Source: Stichopus chloronotus (Eukaryota; Echinodermata; Holothuroidea; Aspidochirotida; Stichopodidae). From it: DNA of 64,000 nt. Shown here in pieces: positions 47,601 through 58,898 of this stretch. The notes beneath the pieces are model-generated. The model made no database searches. It was given only the letters and a program-made list of their open reading frames with translations, and was not told the DNA's origin. Every line of letters starts with the position of its first letter. Positions within the stretch are counted from its first letter, which is position 1. Both the position numbers and the translations under genes were made by a program. The stretch covers positions 1,338,170-1,402,169 of the forward strand of contig CM037830.1 of NCBI GenBank assembly GCA_021234535.1. Direction: 5' to 3'.

Positions 47601-48600
47601 AGTGATGACATTGACAATGAGGAATGAACCTGTGAAATTTGGTGAAAGTTTGACCTCTACTCTGAAACCATAAGCCTACCTCATGTTCTGCTTAAAAGTA
47701 TTATTTATTTGACAGTAGTTCACTGTTTTATGCAAAAGATGTTATGCCATAAAACCAACTATTTAAATGTTGAAGTTCTTCATTTTTTATCTGGCAAGCT
47801 GCGGGGTTCAATATAAGACTTTCAGTGAAAAGTAATGAAAGTATGAATCAATGTCATGTACTATGGTATCAAGTAGATTCCTGCTTTGGTAGTTACCATA
47901 CACCAGTGGTTGTGGCACTTGGTCAGGAGTAATACCTCCTGAGAAAAGTTATTTTTTCTTCAAAAACGTGCTATCGGCATATTACAAATTCTGCTCCACA
48001 TGAACACTCAACTGCATTATTCAAGTCTCATGACTTGCCAAAACTAAGCCTGTATGTTTCCAACGTAAATATTTCCAGTTTTCAGAAGTCGCTTCTTGAA
48101 CAGTCTTTTACTTTCGTACCTTTTATTCTCCATTTGTAATTAGTTCACAACTATTGCACTTGTCAAAACGATTGTGGTTATAATTTTGGATTCATCAAAG
48201 GCAACCTGGAATACATCTTGCCTCTAAGGGTGTGTTTACTGTGACTAAAACAACAAAGTACTTTGTAAATCTTGACAAGAGGTTGCTGGCAACTGGGAAA
48301 TTCTCTGAAGGCTTTCAAAAGGTGATAAGAGCTGTGTTTAGTGGTTGGTTCGAGACGGACTAGAAAAGTTGATCAAAGTCTAGCAACCTAGCAACAATCT
48401 CTGCTTTTACACTGCAAATGACCTTTGACCTACATGAAAAGTAACATGGATCATCTACTTATAATGGACTACCAACACGCCAACTTTGAAGTTCGAGCAC
48501 CATTCCCTTCTTGAGATATCGTGTTTACAACCCAAGGCTTCATATACACATACACACACCTCTTCACCCCTAGCCTAATGTGGGGGGGGGGGGCAGGTCA
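44700..48600. other. Gene-poor AT-rich stretch
   Basis: No ORF with a recognisable domain, no tandem array and no paired terminal repeats were seen. A short direct repeat of 'tcaattcagtaatactgtaa' occurs at about 45,517 and 45,541. Confidence 0.6.
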
Positions 48601-48739
48601 CCTCAAGTACCATACCAGGTTAGACCCCCATGTTTCATACATCAACCGTACATAATGTTACCATGGAAAGTGCTATGGCAACTAAGAAAGCCATAATACA
48701 TTCTAGCGTCCCAAAGCAACTTACTACAATATCTCATCC

Positions 48740-48925
48740 TGTACGTAACATGTATAGGGATGAGATAAAAAATATTACACTTACACATGACATTTCAGAA
48801 GAGGCCCGCCAAGATGGAGCCACAGCCGCTGTCACTTGTGATTACGTGATCACCATATGACATGGAATGAATTGTATCGTTTTTGGCTCGATTTTCAGCA
48901 ACTAGACCGGGACCCTCCTAACCAG
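48740..48925. repeat. Dispersed repeat family, piece 1
   Basis: It contains 'tatagggatgagata' (shared with 52,784) and 'atatgacatggaatgaatt' plus ctcgatttt...aactag (shared with about 51,490-51,560). The three places look like fragments of one interspersed repeat. The ORF covering 48,630-48,860 is not recognised. Confidence 0.6.
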
Positions 48926-49306
48926 TGATGGAATGAAAACATCATAACAAACTAAATGCATATTCAGGTCCGTGTGCAGCTTTTTCAGTAGATGACGGGT
49001 TTGATTTTACTACAGTTAGAACATTTTATCCGACAGCTATGCTGATCAATTTAAAACTTATTATAACTACTGCTGAAATAGGCCTACTATCATAGGCTGA
49101 GCGGAACTCTACATCTCGTGGATACTGGCCTGATGTTGCATACGTCATTTGCTACAAAACGAAATACAAAAAAGAGAGACAACTTTTGACTTGACAACCC
49201 TGGCTAATATGAATACAGGTTTGTGTCTATCAGTAATAACCTCGAAATGATTTGACCATTTATTCAAGTGCATGTTGAACTGTATGTGCAACAACAATGA
49301 ACCCTT

Positions 49307-49889
49307 ACAGGGAAATCAGGGTTTGACTGAGAAAATTCACCTTTAGTTGATTTTTCTTTCTAAACTGATTTTTCACCGAAATATAGAGACGTTGGGGGAG
49401 GTGTTTGAAGGTAGAAGAAATGGAAATTATTGCGTTACCTACAGTTCAATGAGAACTCTTCATATTTGTCGGGTACAAAATATAAACGTTCATGTACAAG
49501 ACAGCCTCCTCTATACGATGACCAATCACAGCGTAAGACTGAGATGACGTTATACGAATAAACAATGTTTACGGTTCCTATGCTGTTCGGGCATTGCCCA
49601 ATTCTAAGTAAACAAGAGTTTAGTGATAGTTGATGATACATACAACACACATAGGCTACGTATGAAATAGGAAGCCCCAACTCCTTATACCTTGAAAAGT
49701 CGATAGTATTGAATATTCATATTTGATTCGATGAATATGGACGTTACAGACTTTCGGAGTTCTTCACCGATTTGTTTCTGCGAATTTGACTCGTTTCTCG
49801 AAATTGTCCACATGTTGTCCTCATTGTACGATACCGGTGGGGAATTGTAGTGAAATAAATTGTGAAAATAAACACTGATTTCCCCTTTA
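49307..49889. mobile_element. Short inverted-repeat element, copy 2 (MITE-like)
   Basis: The second copy of the 35,126-35,757 element, about 50 bp shorter, with ends 'cagggaaatcagggttt' and 'aacactgatttcccc'. Internal blocks such as ggtgtttgaaggtag, cacagcgtaagactgagatg and ttcggagttcttcaccga are nearly identical to copy 1, so the family expanded fairly recently. It carries a small ORF fragment but no coding capacity was recognised. Confidence 0.85.
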
Positions 49890-50634
49890 AGTGGAATATT
49901 GGGGTAACTTTGTTCACATCAGTTTTAAAATCAATGTCTATTATGCAGATTGTAGATATTTCCGAAGGCGGAGGCACAATAACCTTTGGTACAATGTAGC
50001 AGAAAGTATATTAAAAGGATGGTCCAGCCACAAATTTAGCATTGATATGCTGAAGAGTAAGTTAACCTAGCCATTCTGGTGAAACTTCCATTCAGTTCCC
50101 ATGCACTTTGATACCAACTGTGAACTTGAAGCAAACAGGAGTGACATCATCTCCTCACATGGATGAAGAGTGCTTTGTTTTCTACATTGTTGAATATTTT
50201 GACCTTGGATTCAACAGGTGTTCAGCTTAAGTTCTGGTTATGTGAAGGTCCCAAAACGCCCCTACCCCTCATACGTTCACATTATGATAACACCAGACAC
50301 TGAAGTATTAAATTTGCTGTAAAGTTAAAAGCAAAACATACAAATGCTTAAATCAATGTAGGGAGATGACATCACTCCTGCTTGCTTCAAACTAGCTTTT
50401 GGTTACAAATGTGGCACCTTCACGAACTGCTCATATGTCGGGAACCACACATTTGAATTATATTGAAGTTTCACTATAGTGGTCAGATATACTTACTCTT
50501 TAACATATCGAGGCCATATCTCTGCCTGCACCATCATTTTAAGTACTGTTACGAAGTCAAGGTATTATAAATAAGACACAAACCAAGACAGGTGACACAA
50601 AGCAGGAATTGAGAGGCAGTTTCGTGAATGTCAT

Positions 50635-50969
50635 ATGAGTAAAAGAACATACTGGTACTCGAATAGAGGCGAGGTACCTGTGGTCGTCCGCCTCCCTCTG
50701 GGCCTCTTCGATCCGATCAGATATAGTGAAGCTATTAAGGACGATCAGTGGAAACAAATGTTAGAGTTGTATAGCTTGCAGCCCGGCATTGTCATAATGT
50801 ATGGAATGAAGGTAGCCTACAGAAATGTTAGGTAATTATTTGAACATTTGTCTCGTTTTTATTTAAGTGATCGATTTTGTCTAATATGCAACGTGCAAAT
50901 ATTGTTTTGTTTTTAAATATTAATTTCTGCATTTCCCTCAGAGAAGCAGAGCTCAGATTTGAATCGTGA
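50635..50969 (+). CDS. Small coding-like ORF, possible Copia RT fragment or two-exon mini-gene
   Basis: An ATG at 50,635 opens MSKRTYWYSNRGEVPVVV, then LPLGLFDPIRYSEAIKDDQW. The P-x-x-Y-x-E-A-x4-W pattern followed by M...EL-x-SL recalls the conserved start of Ty1/Copia reverse transcriptase; this is recollection of the family pattern, not a search. The frame ends at 50,834. Alternatively, a donor at 50,832 (AG|gtaatt) and an acceptor at 50,941 (tttccctcag) would join to AEL-x-FES and a TGA at 50,967, making 74 codons. The frame is open upstream to 50,596, so it may be internal to something larger. GC content and codon use look coding, but there is no neighbouring Copia integrase or RNase H. 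Function unknown. Confidence 0.35.
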
Positions 50970-51474
50970 GGATTCTGAGAATTACACGACATTGGTTTAA
51001 AAATCACAATACTTCAATGAACCGAACTTCACTTTTAGAGCTCTTCTAGCCTTTGGAATAGGAGCTTTTGGCATTAAGGTACTTTTCGAAATAAAAAAAA
51101 AAATGTCACTTTATAAACAGTAAATAATTTTGGATAAAACTTCCTTTTTGAACTTCATTGACTTCATTGAACTTTAAAACTGACTGTTTTAAAGTTTCAT
51201 GAGTTTGAATAATGTATGTGTGATTCCATAAATATGTGTGACAGTAGATTTAGTGTGGCGGCACGTTACATTGTGACATTTGTCACCTTCAGATTGCAGT
51301 ACAATCAAAAGTTAAAGTACTCAGAGATGTTGTGAATCAAGGTAAATCAAACTAATGAAGGTCAATCAAGGTAATCAAGGTAAAAATCACGAAACGTAAT
51401 TAAAGAATATTAAAATCACACATGGAATTTTGAACGGGGCTCCAAGAAAATTGTGGAGCTGGCCGAGGACGGAC

Positions 51475-51690
51475 GCTTCACTAAGTCATAGGTGATGACG
51501 TAATCACAATATGACATGGAATGAATTTTCTGTTTTTTTCTCGATTTCTACCAACTAGGCGCCTATCAAGTAAAAATGAAAACAACAACGTTAGTTAAAA
51601 TTAGACCGGAACCCTAGATAGGTGTGTTTGAATATGTTAAAAATTTGGAAACAACTTAGGGCTTGGCTGGTTGGAGTACACGACCTGTAC
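51475..51690. repeat. Dispersed repeat family, piece 2
   Basis: The 5' part matches 48,826-48,900 (atatgacatggaatgaat). The 3' part (51,617-51,689), starting 'gataggtgtgtttgaatatg', is repeated at 52,716-52,788 with about five differences. This links all three pieces into one family. Confidence 0.75.
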
Positions 51691-52183
51691 AACACACATT
51701 ACTTATTGGAAAGCTAACAAGTATAACTCTAACGTCTCTCCAGGCTGTAGTGACTGTGCACAATGGTCGTTGAACCTTTGAGCTAAAGGGACGTTTCATA
51801 AAGCCTATCGTAGATGTCTTTTTTTTTACTTCATTCAACACCTAGAATTATTACTCAGATACATAAAGTTTACAGACTGACAGCATTTGTAGATTTCTGT
51901 CCGTTTGAGTTCATTGTTCCCAGAAAAGGCCACCGTTACTGTGTGCTACTATTGTTCGCAAGCGTCCATTGATTCTGCCATCGTTTAACAATCAGTTCAC
52001 CATGAAACGAGGACAATAGTCACATATTGTTGGTGCCTAGTAACCCCTCCCCCCTAACAAAAGGTTTTATTGATACGGTGAATTAAGAATAAAACCTTTC
52101 AAAAAAAAAACAACAACTGAATATTCATTGCAAACTGCTTCTACTCTCTAAACAAATGTTCCATTTTAAAGATAGATGAATTT

Positions 52184-52247
52184 GGTCTCAATAAAAACAG
52201 AAGCCTCGGAGACTTACGTCTCCGAGGCTTCTGTTTTTATTGAGACC
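52184..52247. repeat. Perfect 30-bp-arm palindrome (hairpin)
   Basis: The left arm (52,184-52,213) begins ggtctcaataaaaacag and ends cctcggagac. The right arm (52,218-52,247) is its exact reverse complement, with a 4-nt ttac loop. No mismatch was found over 30 pairs; pairing stops at t/t on both sides. No target duplication or ORF is attached. It could be a foldback of a transposon end, a small-RNA hairpin, or a cloning/assembly artefact. Confidence 0.95.
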
Positions 52248-52715
52248 TTTCCTATCAAATGATGATTACATGAAATATAGAAACTGTTTGATCTTATAAT
52301 GGGAAACTATTTATTTCAAAATCGCAAATTGCAGCCATGAAAAAATTCCTTCGTTTACTAGGGGGTGGGGTTTAGTAGTCTTGATCATGTAAACTGAGAA
52401 AACGTTTACGAAAACGTATCAAGTTGCTATATTCACGTTCTAAAATATTTTGTGTCAGCACTTGAGTGGAATAACGTCTTGTGCCCTGATTTGGGAATTG
52501 ATAGAAGGACATGATTACAAAAACAAATGGTAAATAAGGGAACAAACTATTGACAGGCCTCTTGCAACTAAACTGAAGACTTCATGGTCAGAGTATGGTA
52601 ACGTGGAAGTGACATAAAAAGTCAACTTAATTCAGCTATATCGTGAGCTCTAGTGATTGCAATTCCTACCAGTAGTGAAAACTTAAATGTGGATTTACAA
52701 ATCACTTTCTTTATA

Positions 52716-52797
52716 GATAGGTGTGTTTGAGTATGTTAAAAATTTGGAAACAACTAAGGGGTTTGCTGGTTGGAGTACACGACGTATAGGGATGAGA
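52716..52797. repeat. Dispersed repeat family, piece 3
   Basis: A near copy of 51,617-51,689, followed directly by 'tatagggatgagataa', which is also found at about 48,753. The adjacency here joins blocks that are separate at the other two loci. Confidence 0.75.
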
Positions 52798-53130
52798 TAA
52801 CCACCTTGAAAAAAATAAGTAAATAAACTCAACCTGGCTACATTGTCTGCATCCAAAATATTTGCTCATGAAATAGGCTCAAAACATTTTGGAGGAAGTT
52901 GAAAGCCCTCATAAACCCTATCCATAACGGAAACAGTGACAAGTTACAGATCAATGCATCCAAGATAAAACCTTTTGGTTTCCATTTTTGAGATTGAAAT
53001 GAAAGATTTTAACATATTTAAACGAATTTGAAGCTAACATCTTTAATTTTAAGACCTCCTCCTCCGTGGACATAATAATATGTAACAAATTCCTGAAATT
53101 TCCCCCCGTCTTCCCATATTCTTACTTTTA

Positions 53131-53646
53131 ATGAACTTCATAGATCGGTTATTTTCAAACCGCACTTTCAGGAATTCGGCCAAAATGGTATTGATTCAAA
53201 TCAGTAAGTCAGAAAAGATTGTACTAAACAACTCAACTTCTAACAGTCTACCCCCACGTCTAGTAAAAATGGAAACAATTGACAATTGCACAAGGACCCA
53301 CTTGGAACAAAACATCTATTTTTCTTCGCCAACTGGTAAATCTAACATAAATCAGACTTTTTGGCTCTCCGGAATTCACATTAGGCAATACGCGTCACTT
53401 CCGGGCACTGATTCTAAATTAGAGCCAAAGCGTTTAATAAAGCGTTGCACACCGGTATCAGATACAAAATGCGCAGATTCAACCTACGACTTTAACTCTT
53501 CTCTTTCTTTCTCCCCAACCGGGAAGTCCGAATTTATTGCAAATCTTATCCGAGCTACTCTTAACACAGGCATTCCTTTACGTAACCTGAATATTCTCCA
53601 GGCTACAAACTGCGAATTCAGACAGTATAATAATAATGATATATAA
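53131..53646 (+). CDS. Unrecognised 171-codon ORF
   Basis: The longest non-repeat ORF in the downstream half. It reads from MNFIDRLFSNRTFR; the phrase SPTGKS occurs twice (about residues 69 and 129), which hints at an internal repeat. No signal peptide, transmembrane segment or known domain was recognised. The following 700 bp (to about 54,340) has similar composition and two more short ORFs (53,636-53,866 and 54,149-54,334), so this may be a decayed mobile-element gene with frameshifts. Coding status is doubtful. Confidence 0.22.
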   Translation: MNFIDRLFSNRTFRNSAKMVLIQISKSEKIVLNNSTSNSLPPRLVKMETIDNCTRTHLEQNIYFSSPTGKSNINQTFWLSGIHIRQYASLPGTDSKLEPKRLIKRCTPVSDTKCADSTYDFNSSLSFSPTGKSEFIANLIRATLNTGIPLRNLNILQATNCEFRQYNNNDI

Positions 53647-54344
53647 CGCACCAAAATTTGTCTTCAAAATATCTCTAATGCTTGTATTAGAACCTCTCCC
53701 AGTTCAGCTTTCCTTGGTGTCACTCTCGGAGACAAACTTTAACTTTAAACGTCAATGCAATAAATCTTCCATTCCGTTACTGGATGGGCACAACTGCAAT
53801 ATCTCCATTGCCTCTCTGATAACTCCGATGTTCGGTCCGATATCCTCGTCAAGATTGACAAAGTGAAAAATCCGTCCCGTCCTTTACTACAGAAGAATTT
53901 CTCTTACCACTATAGCTGACGCCAATGAATAAATTCTGAAAAGAATTCGTGCAAGTTGCAACCCATCGGGTCGCTCTTAAAATCCCTGGTTACATTGGTA
54001 GGTCTCATACCCACAATACTGACAACGCAATATACACTTTTGTTCATTTCTTTAGAGACGTTAAGGTTGGAAACTTTACAAGGATACCAACAACTCGGTT
54101 GTAGGTAGTAGATCTGAACGCCAACTACTAAAATACCAAGCCTCTACAATGCATTTCCCAAAACATCGTAATTATGCAGAAACTCCTCTCCCTTTAATCC
54201 GCATTCCTTTCTCGTCTCACTTCCATTATCTTACAAGTGAATCGGTACAGCTTCTTTTAAGAATGCAGCGTGATTGTAGACAATCCTCATTTGAAGGGCT
54301 AATCCATTGTTGTCAATTGATAGTTTTGCCTTAAAGAGGAAGGA

Positions 54345-57300
54345 AGGAAAAAATGTCACACGTAGTTCATCCACACTCCCTTGCCGGACCTTTCGTGAGG
54401 GTGATCAGGGGTGAAATTTATCATTATACATATGTATTTGGCTATACATCCCCTGTTTTTAAAGTCAATATGAAATGCATCTAGAAAAGAGCTCCTTTAT
54501 TCAAAATTTGCAGAGTGAAACTCAGACAAAAATCTGTTGACATTGTGCTAATATCTGTTACCTTTTTGACACACCCTTTTTCAAAGTTTGATGAAAAAAT
54601 ATGATAATAACGTTGGGTAGGTCTCGCCGTCAGTATTTCTTTATAGTGGACATTTTTATATTTTACAATGGTTTCATATTTTGCAAGTGATATCACTATC
54701 ATGTAAAGACGAAAACACATGCTCCCGTGACAAAACAAGACAAAAGACACATAAAGAATATCCTTGAAATAAGGGCTAACATAAGACATATGATGCGAGT
54801 CCCTCTCTTGACGTCATATATTTACATACTTAGCCAATGCTTATTTACGATGCAGTTATAAGACAGGAATTTTGTGTCTGTAAAATTGTCCAATATTCTA
54901 TAGATTTTAATGACATTTGTGGCAATTTTGTGAAGTTCTTAATGACTAATACAGACAATATAACCCAAAATGTATTTTTCATATTTCACAACATTTGTTT
55001 CTTTTTTAAGGAGAACCGAGCACTTAAAACAACTAGTTCAGTCGATTCAAATAGATTAAAGTAGAATACTCTTAATGCATGGTTAAAAAATGGAAAGTTC
55101 CAAGGTTAGTTGGCGAATGGGGAGAAATTGCTCAGGACATATCAGTTAACCAGGGTTAGATGCAATCTGGTGCAGTGTTATGTATATTTTGAAGTTGTGT
55201 GTTTTCCCCAGAAGTTCTAGTTTCCCTTAATCTAACAATAATACTTTACTTCGTGCTGAACATTTTTTAACCTTTGCTACAATTTTTAATGTTACCATAA
55301 CAAAGCGGAGTTTCTATAGCACCTGTAACTATTGTAAATGACTACGCATATGTATGAAATACAATTTTAACAGAAGATAACGTGAAATGGATGACCGGTG
55401 GCCTATAGGAGAGAGGTCTATGGGACGGGGTACCAGCATTCCCTCCGTGGAATTTGTAACTATCAGGTAACCTTAGATGGAATCAGGTGAAATAGTTTGC
55501 ATCGTCTGAAATCAGAAAATGTTATATATAATATAATATAAATATTATAATCTCTGAGAAACTCAATAACAAATTTACTAAAGAACCATCCATGCTGAAC
55601 CTTTCAAAAATGATCGATGTCAGCAGTCAGTGCCTGTGTTTAATACAACATACAATGGTGAAGCTGACTAGCGTGCACATTGCACAATTGCACATTGCAC
55701 CAACACACATTAAACCGTAAAAGAAGTCAAAAGCAGTATCAAGCGAAAGATAAGCTGAAAAGCTGAAAAAAAAACAAACAGTGAAGAAACGTCCCATTAA
55801 CCCGCCGAGTCCACCTTAAAGCCTGCCAGAGAAACATTCCCGTGGTCAGGTCTGTCAGGCAGCATGCATTCATGTAGCGGCGAGACGATTAGGCAGAGAG
55901 GGGGTGGGTTCTCTCCAGGGCGAAAATGGCTCACTATCAGAAGTTAGAAGGTCTAAGGTTCTTTTGCAGGATCGATGCCATGTTTTGGTTTAGAAGATGT
56001 AAATGGCAATGTACATATTGTTCCCATCTGGCAATTATGTTATCATTTTAAAATACTTCATGAAAAAAATAACAGATCAATATTATTTGTATCGTGAGTA
56101 ATGTTTTACGGCTAGGTTATCTTGTTTAGTCTTGACTTTTTTTTTTCTAGTAAAAGGGCTCACCATCTTATACAAACAAATGTCATGTGGCCGGTGCATC
56201 ACTTTAGCCGTTTCCCCCTTTTTTTTTTTCTTTGTGCGGAAGGACAGCGGTGAACGACTCAGCATTTAAACTTTAGAGAAGAGCCAGACAGTTGTAAAAA
56301 TGGCGAAGTTTGTATGTCTAGCAACACCATTAAGTTCTCCCATTGACTGACACACTAAAAAACCGACCATCGAGGGTCGCTAGTGCATGCAAGGGAAGTC
56401 ATATCAGAATTTCCCTACCCTTCAGACATAAAACTATTTCAAGTCTTGACATTTCCACAACTGTTCTGAACTATCATACGTGATTTAATTAATCCTGCAA
56501 AATCTTTAGGGTTCCTGCCAAATCTAAATTAAAAAAAAAAAAAACCAAAAGTATCTGAAGTTGCTTATGTAAATCCGGATGCAATATCCTCCTGTAACAC
56601 AGCGGTGTTAAACCGCATATTGAACACCGAGGCATTTCATGTCACTGTAGACCGACTTGGGGTTGCGGTGGAGCAAACATGATTGTATAATGTGCCCTTT
56701 CATCTTCATCCCACTTTAACCAGGGAGGTGTGCTTTAACCACCTGTCCACATTGTTACGGTCGAATGTTTCCATCTGTTTGGACCATAATCCATTCGTTT
56801 GGCAAACTCACCCATGTGTGGTTCATAAGAGAACAAGTCTGTCTCAAAGTTTATCAACTTCATCAATATTACCTATAACTACTTCAGTCGTGCCAGTTAT
56901 ATAAATATTGGGTTTCCACAACTTTGAATAAAATTGCCGCCCTCAGAGTTAGTAACAAGATTAGAACTAAAGCACGTGGTACATAAGTAAGCATTGCGGT
57001 TATGATACTGCAAATATTAAATTATCTGTTCTTCTTTGAACTGTACTAAGAAGATGATTAAATGAATACTTAATGGTTAATAGACAAAGTGCTGCCGCTG
57101 TTTTGTTAGAAAACGGCAAAAGACTGTCGTACTACATTCTTATTGTGTTCGTCCGTGACTTTACTCTAAAAATGACAGTGCCTTACCTAGAAGATAATTC
57201 CAGTCCACCTGATTGTAATGGGCGAATAAGAGTTGAGAATGAATGTACTTATATTTCACTACAAGCTAGAAAGCAGCCTCTGTTCCATCTATTGACTCTT

Positions 57301-57425
57301 TGATGAATACATGTATATTTACATGTCTTCCTACCTCTTATCATTTTCGCAACTTTCACGAATGAAGAATCATAGTATCACGATGTATTATTTTTTACCT
57401 TTAAAACACTTTTTAAGTGATTAAA
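54345..57425. other. Gene-poor stretch
   Basis: Apart from poly-A/T runs and a taatata-rich patch near 55,520-55,550, no gene, array or paired repeat was recognised. I looked here for further minus-strand fibrinogen-domain exons and found none. Confidence 0.55.
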
Positions 57426-57430
57426 TGTAC

Positions 57431-57558
57431 CGTCCAGTCACCTCCATCAGTATCCATGTCACAATAAACATCGTATGGACGTGTTCCAGTTGGTGTGATG
57501 GTGCACACACCACTCACAGAGCCAGCAGGTAATTTAGAACAGTCCTTTGGCGGGACAT
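57431..57558 (-). CDS. Fibrinogen-related domain (FReD) exon, N-terminal part
   Basis: On the minus strand, after an acceptor ...tttgacag, the exon reads [20 protein letters not shown], then [20 protein letters not shown] and DWT. It ends at a gtacat donor. This is the start of a fibrinogen C-terminal domain: DC....G..SGVYxI.P.G..PF.VYCDMxTDGGGWT, as in ficolins, tenascins and invertebrate fibrinogen-related proteins. An intron right after GWT is common in this family. The Cys after SGV (usually Tyr) and Asp in GGDW (usually Gly) are variations. These proteins usually bind acetylated sugars in innate immunity or adhesion. Entry is phase 1, exit phase 0. No other FReD exon was found on the minus strand in the window, so the gene is incomplete or the exon is an orphan. 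Confidence 0.85.
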
Positions 57559-57559
57559 C

Positions 57560-58250
57560 TGTCAAATTAAAAAAAACTCTTATAAATCTGTTAGGTGTGA
57601 TCGTATTGTTCCATTTCTTGAGTGACTGGATTTCTTGACGTTGATATTATAATGATCCGTATCTCATGTAATTAAAGAGACTTCGATCAACTTACAAATC
57701 TATTGTAGAGCAATAAATAGAATAAGATGTTTGCTGTGATATGAATGTGTTGTTGCCTTTGAAAATCAGATAGTTATATTGACTGGTTGCCTAATTGACT
57801 GAATGAGTTTGCTGTATTCTTGTCATTTGATAAATGTCGTATTTCATACTCCCGCAAATAGGGAAAAACCACAGGTAACGAAAGAGTATGCAACATAAAA
57901 ACTATTTATTTGCATCATTCTTGATGATTTGTTACATTCCACTAGATGGACCGAAAGTTACAACAACAGCAATTACTCTCTATCAGCCCGGTGTTACTCA
58001 TCAAACTTTATGGCGTCTTCAGGTGATTCAACATTTTCACTTTTGGTGATATAAATATGCCATACAACGTACGATTAAAATTATACTAAAATGTCTACAT
58101 TACGAAACCCACAAAAAATTACATCACAAACTGTAAAAGTTTCAAATGTTTATAATGCGATAAAGAAATATAAGGTTTAACTTCTCTTTGAAAGGATTCG
58201 ATGAAAACTACATATGCAATGCCTAAACTATCATGAAAGAATGAACTTAC
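57560..58250. other. Non-coding stretch next to the FReD exon
   Basis: AT-rich, no ORF or repeat recognised. If the FReD exon belongs to an active minus-strand gene, this is its upstream intron. Confidence 0.5.
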
Positions 58251-58261
58251 TAAAGAGAAAG

Positions 58262-58324
58262 TCTTCCTCTCCTTCCACACCTCTCTCCACCTCCACCTCT
58301 TTCCACCTCTCTCTCTCTCTCTCT
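58262..58324. repeat. (CT)n-rich simple repeat
   Basis: A pyrimidine-only stretch with ccacctctctcc units and a terminal (ct)n run. Read on the minus strand it is a purine tract. Confidence 0.9.
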
Positions 58325-58570
58325 TTGATCAGTCATTTTTGTCCATAGGTATGGAAACTAAAGATTCCCTGTCATGATATGAAATGCAAATCAAAATAGC
58401 CTAAACATTTGTTGTCTAATTGCGCGTGTTATTGTTTACTGGGTGGGAAAGAATCACCGTAAGGTAATAAAAAGTGCCTAAGACTTTGAGGTTGGTAACA
58501 AGGAAAGATCACACTCATCGAACCTTTGTCAAGTGTGGCTTTGAAAACAGAATCTTCAGCGATTTCAGTT
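58325..58570 (+). repeat. Dispersed repeat, copy 2 (partner at 4,630-4,860)
   Basis: Same orientation as copy 1. Shared order of blocks: tcatttttg, a ctaaagattccctgtcat / ctaagatcccctaccat pair, 'gtgttattgtttact', agaatcac, 'ggttggtaacaag'. Diverged by roughly a quarter, judged by eye. Confidence 0.65.
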
Positions 58571-58875
58571 CAGCTTGTATTCTAGACTAGGATCAATTTG
58601 AAGAGACAATGCACACCTTTGATTGTGTCCCTATAGTCCCGTCTCTTACAATCCTTTACAATGGCCTCGTAAATGATGTAGAGTGTATTTGTAACTGCAT
58701 GTCTACTAGTTCAATCACTGTGATATGTTGATTCTGAAACTGACTTATGAGTTGTACAACGTACCGTAATAAATCAACTTGTGATCTAGAATTTGTAAAG
58801 ACGATAGCATAACAAGTTTAAGGGCAAAGGAGGGCAAAAGCCCCATCAGATGCCCGGCAATCCAGAACTAAAAAA

Positions 58876-58898
58876 GTGGTTACGAAAATCGTAACCAC
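58876..58898. repeat. Small perfect hairpin, 10-bp arms
   Basis: gtggttacga, three-base loop aaa, tcgtaaccac. Short enough to be chance or the end of a small inverted-repeat element; no partner was found. Confidence 0.6.
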
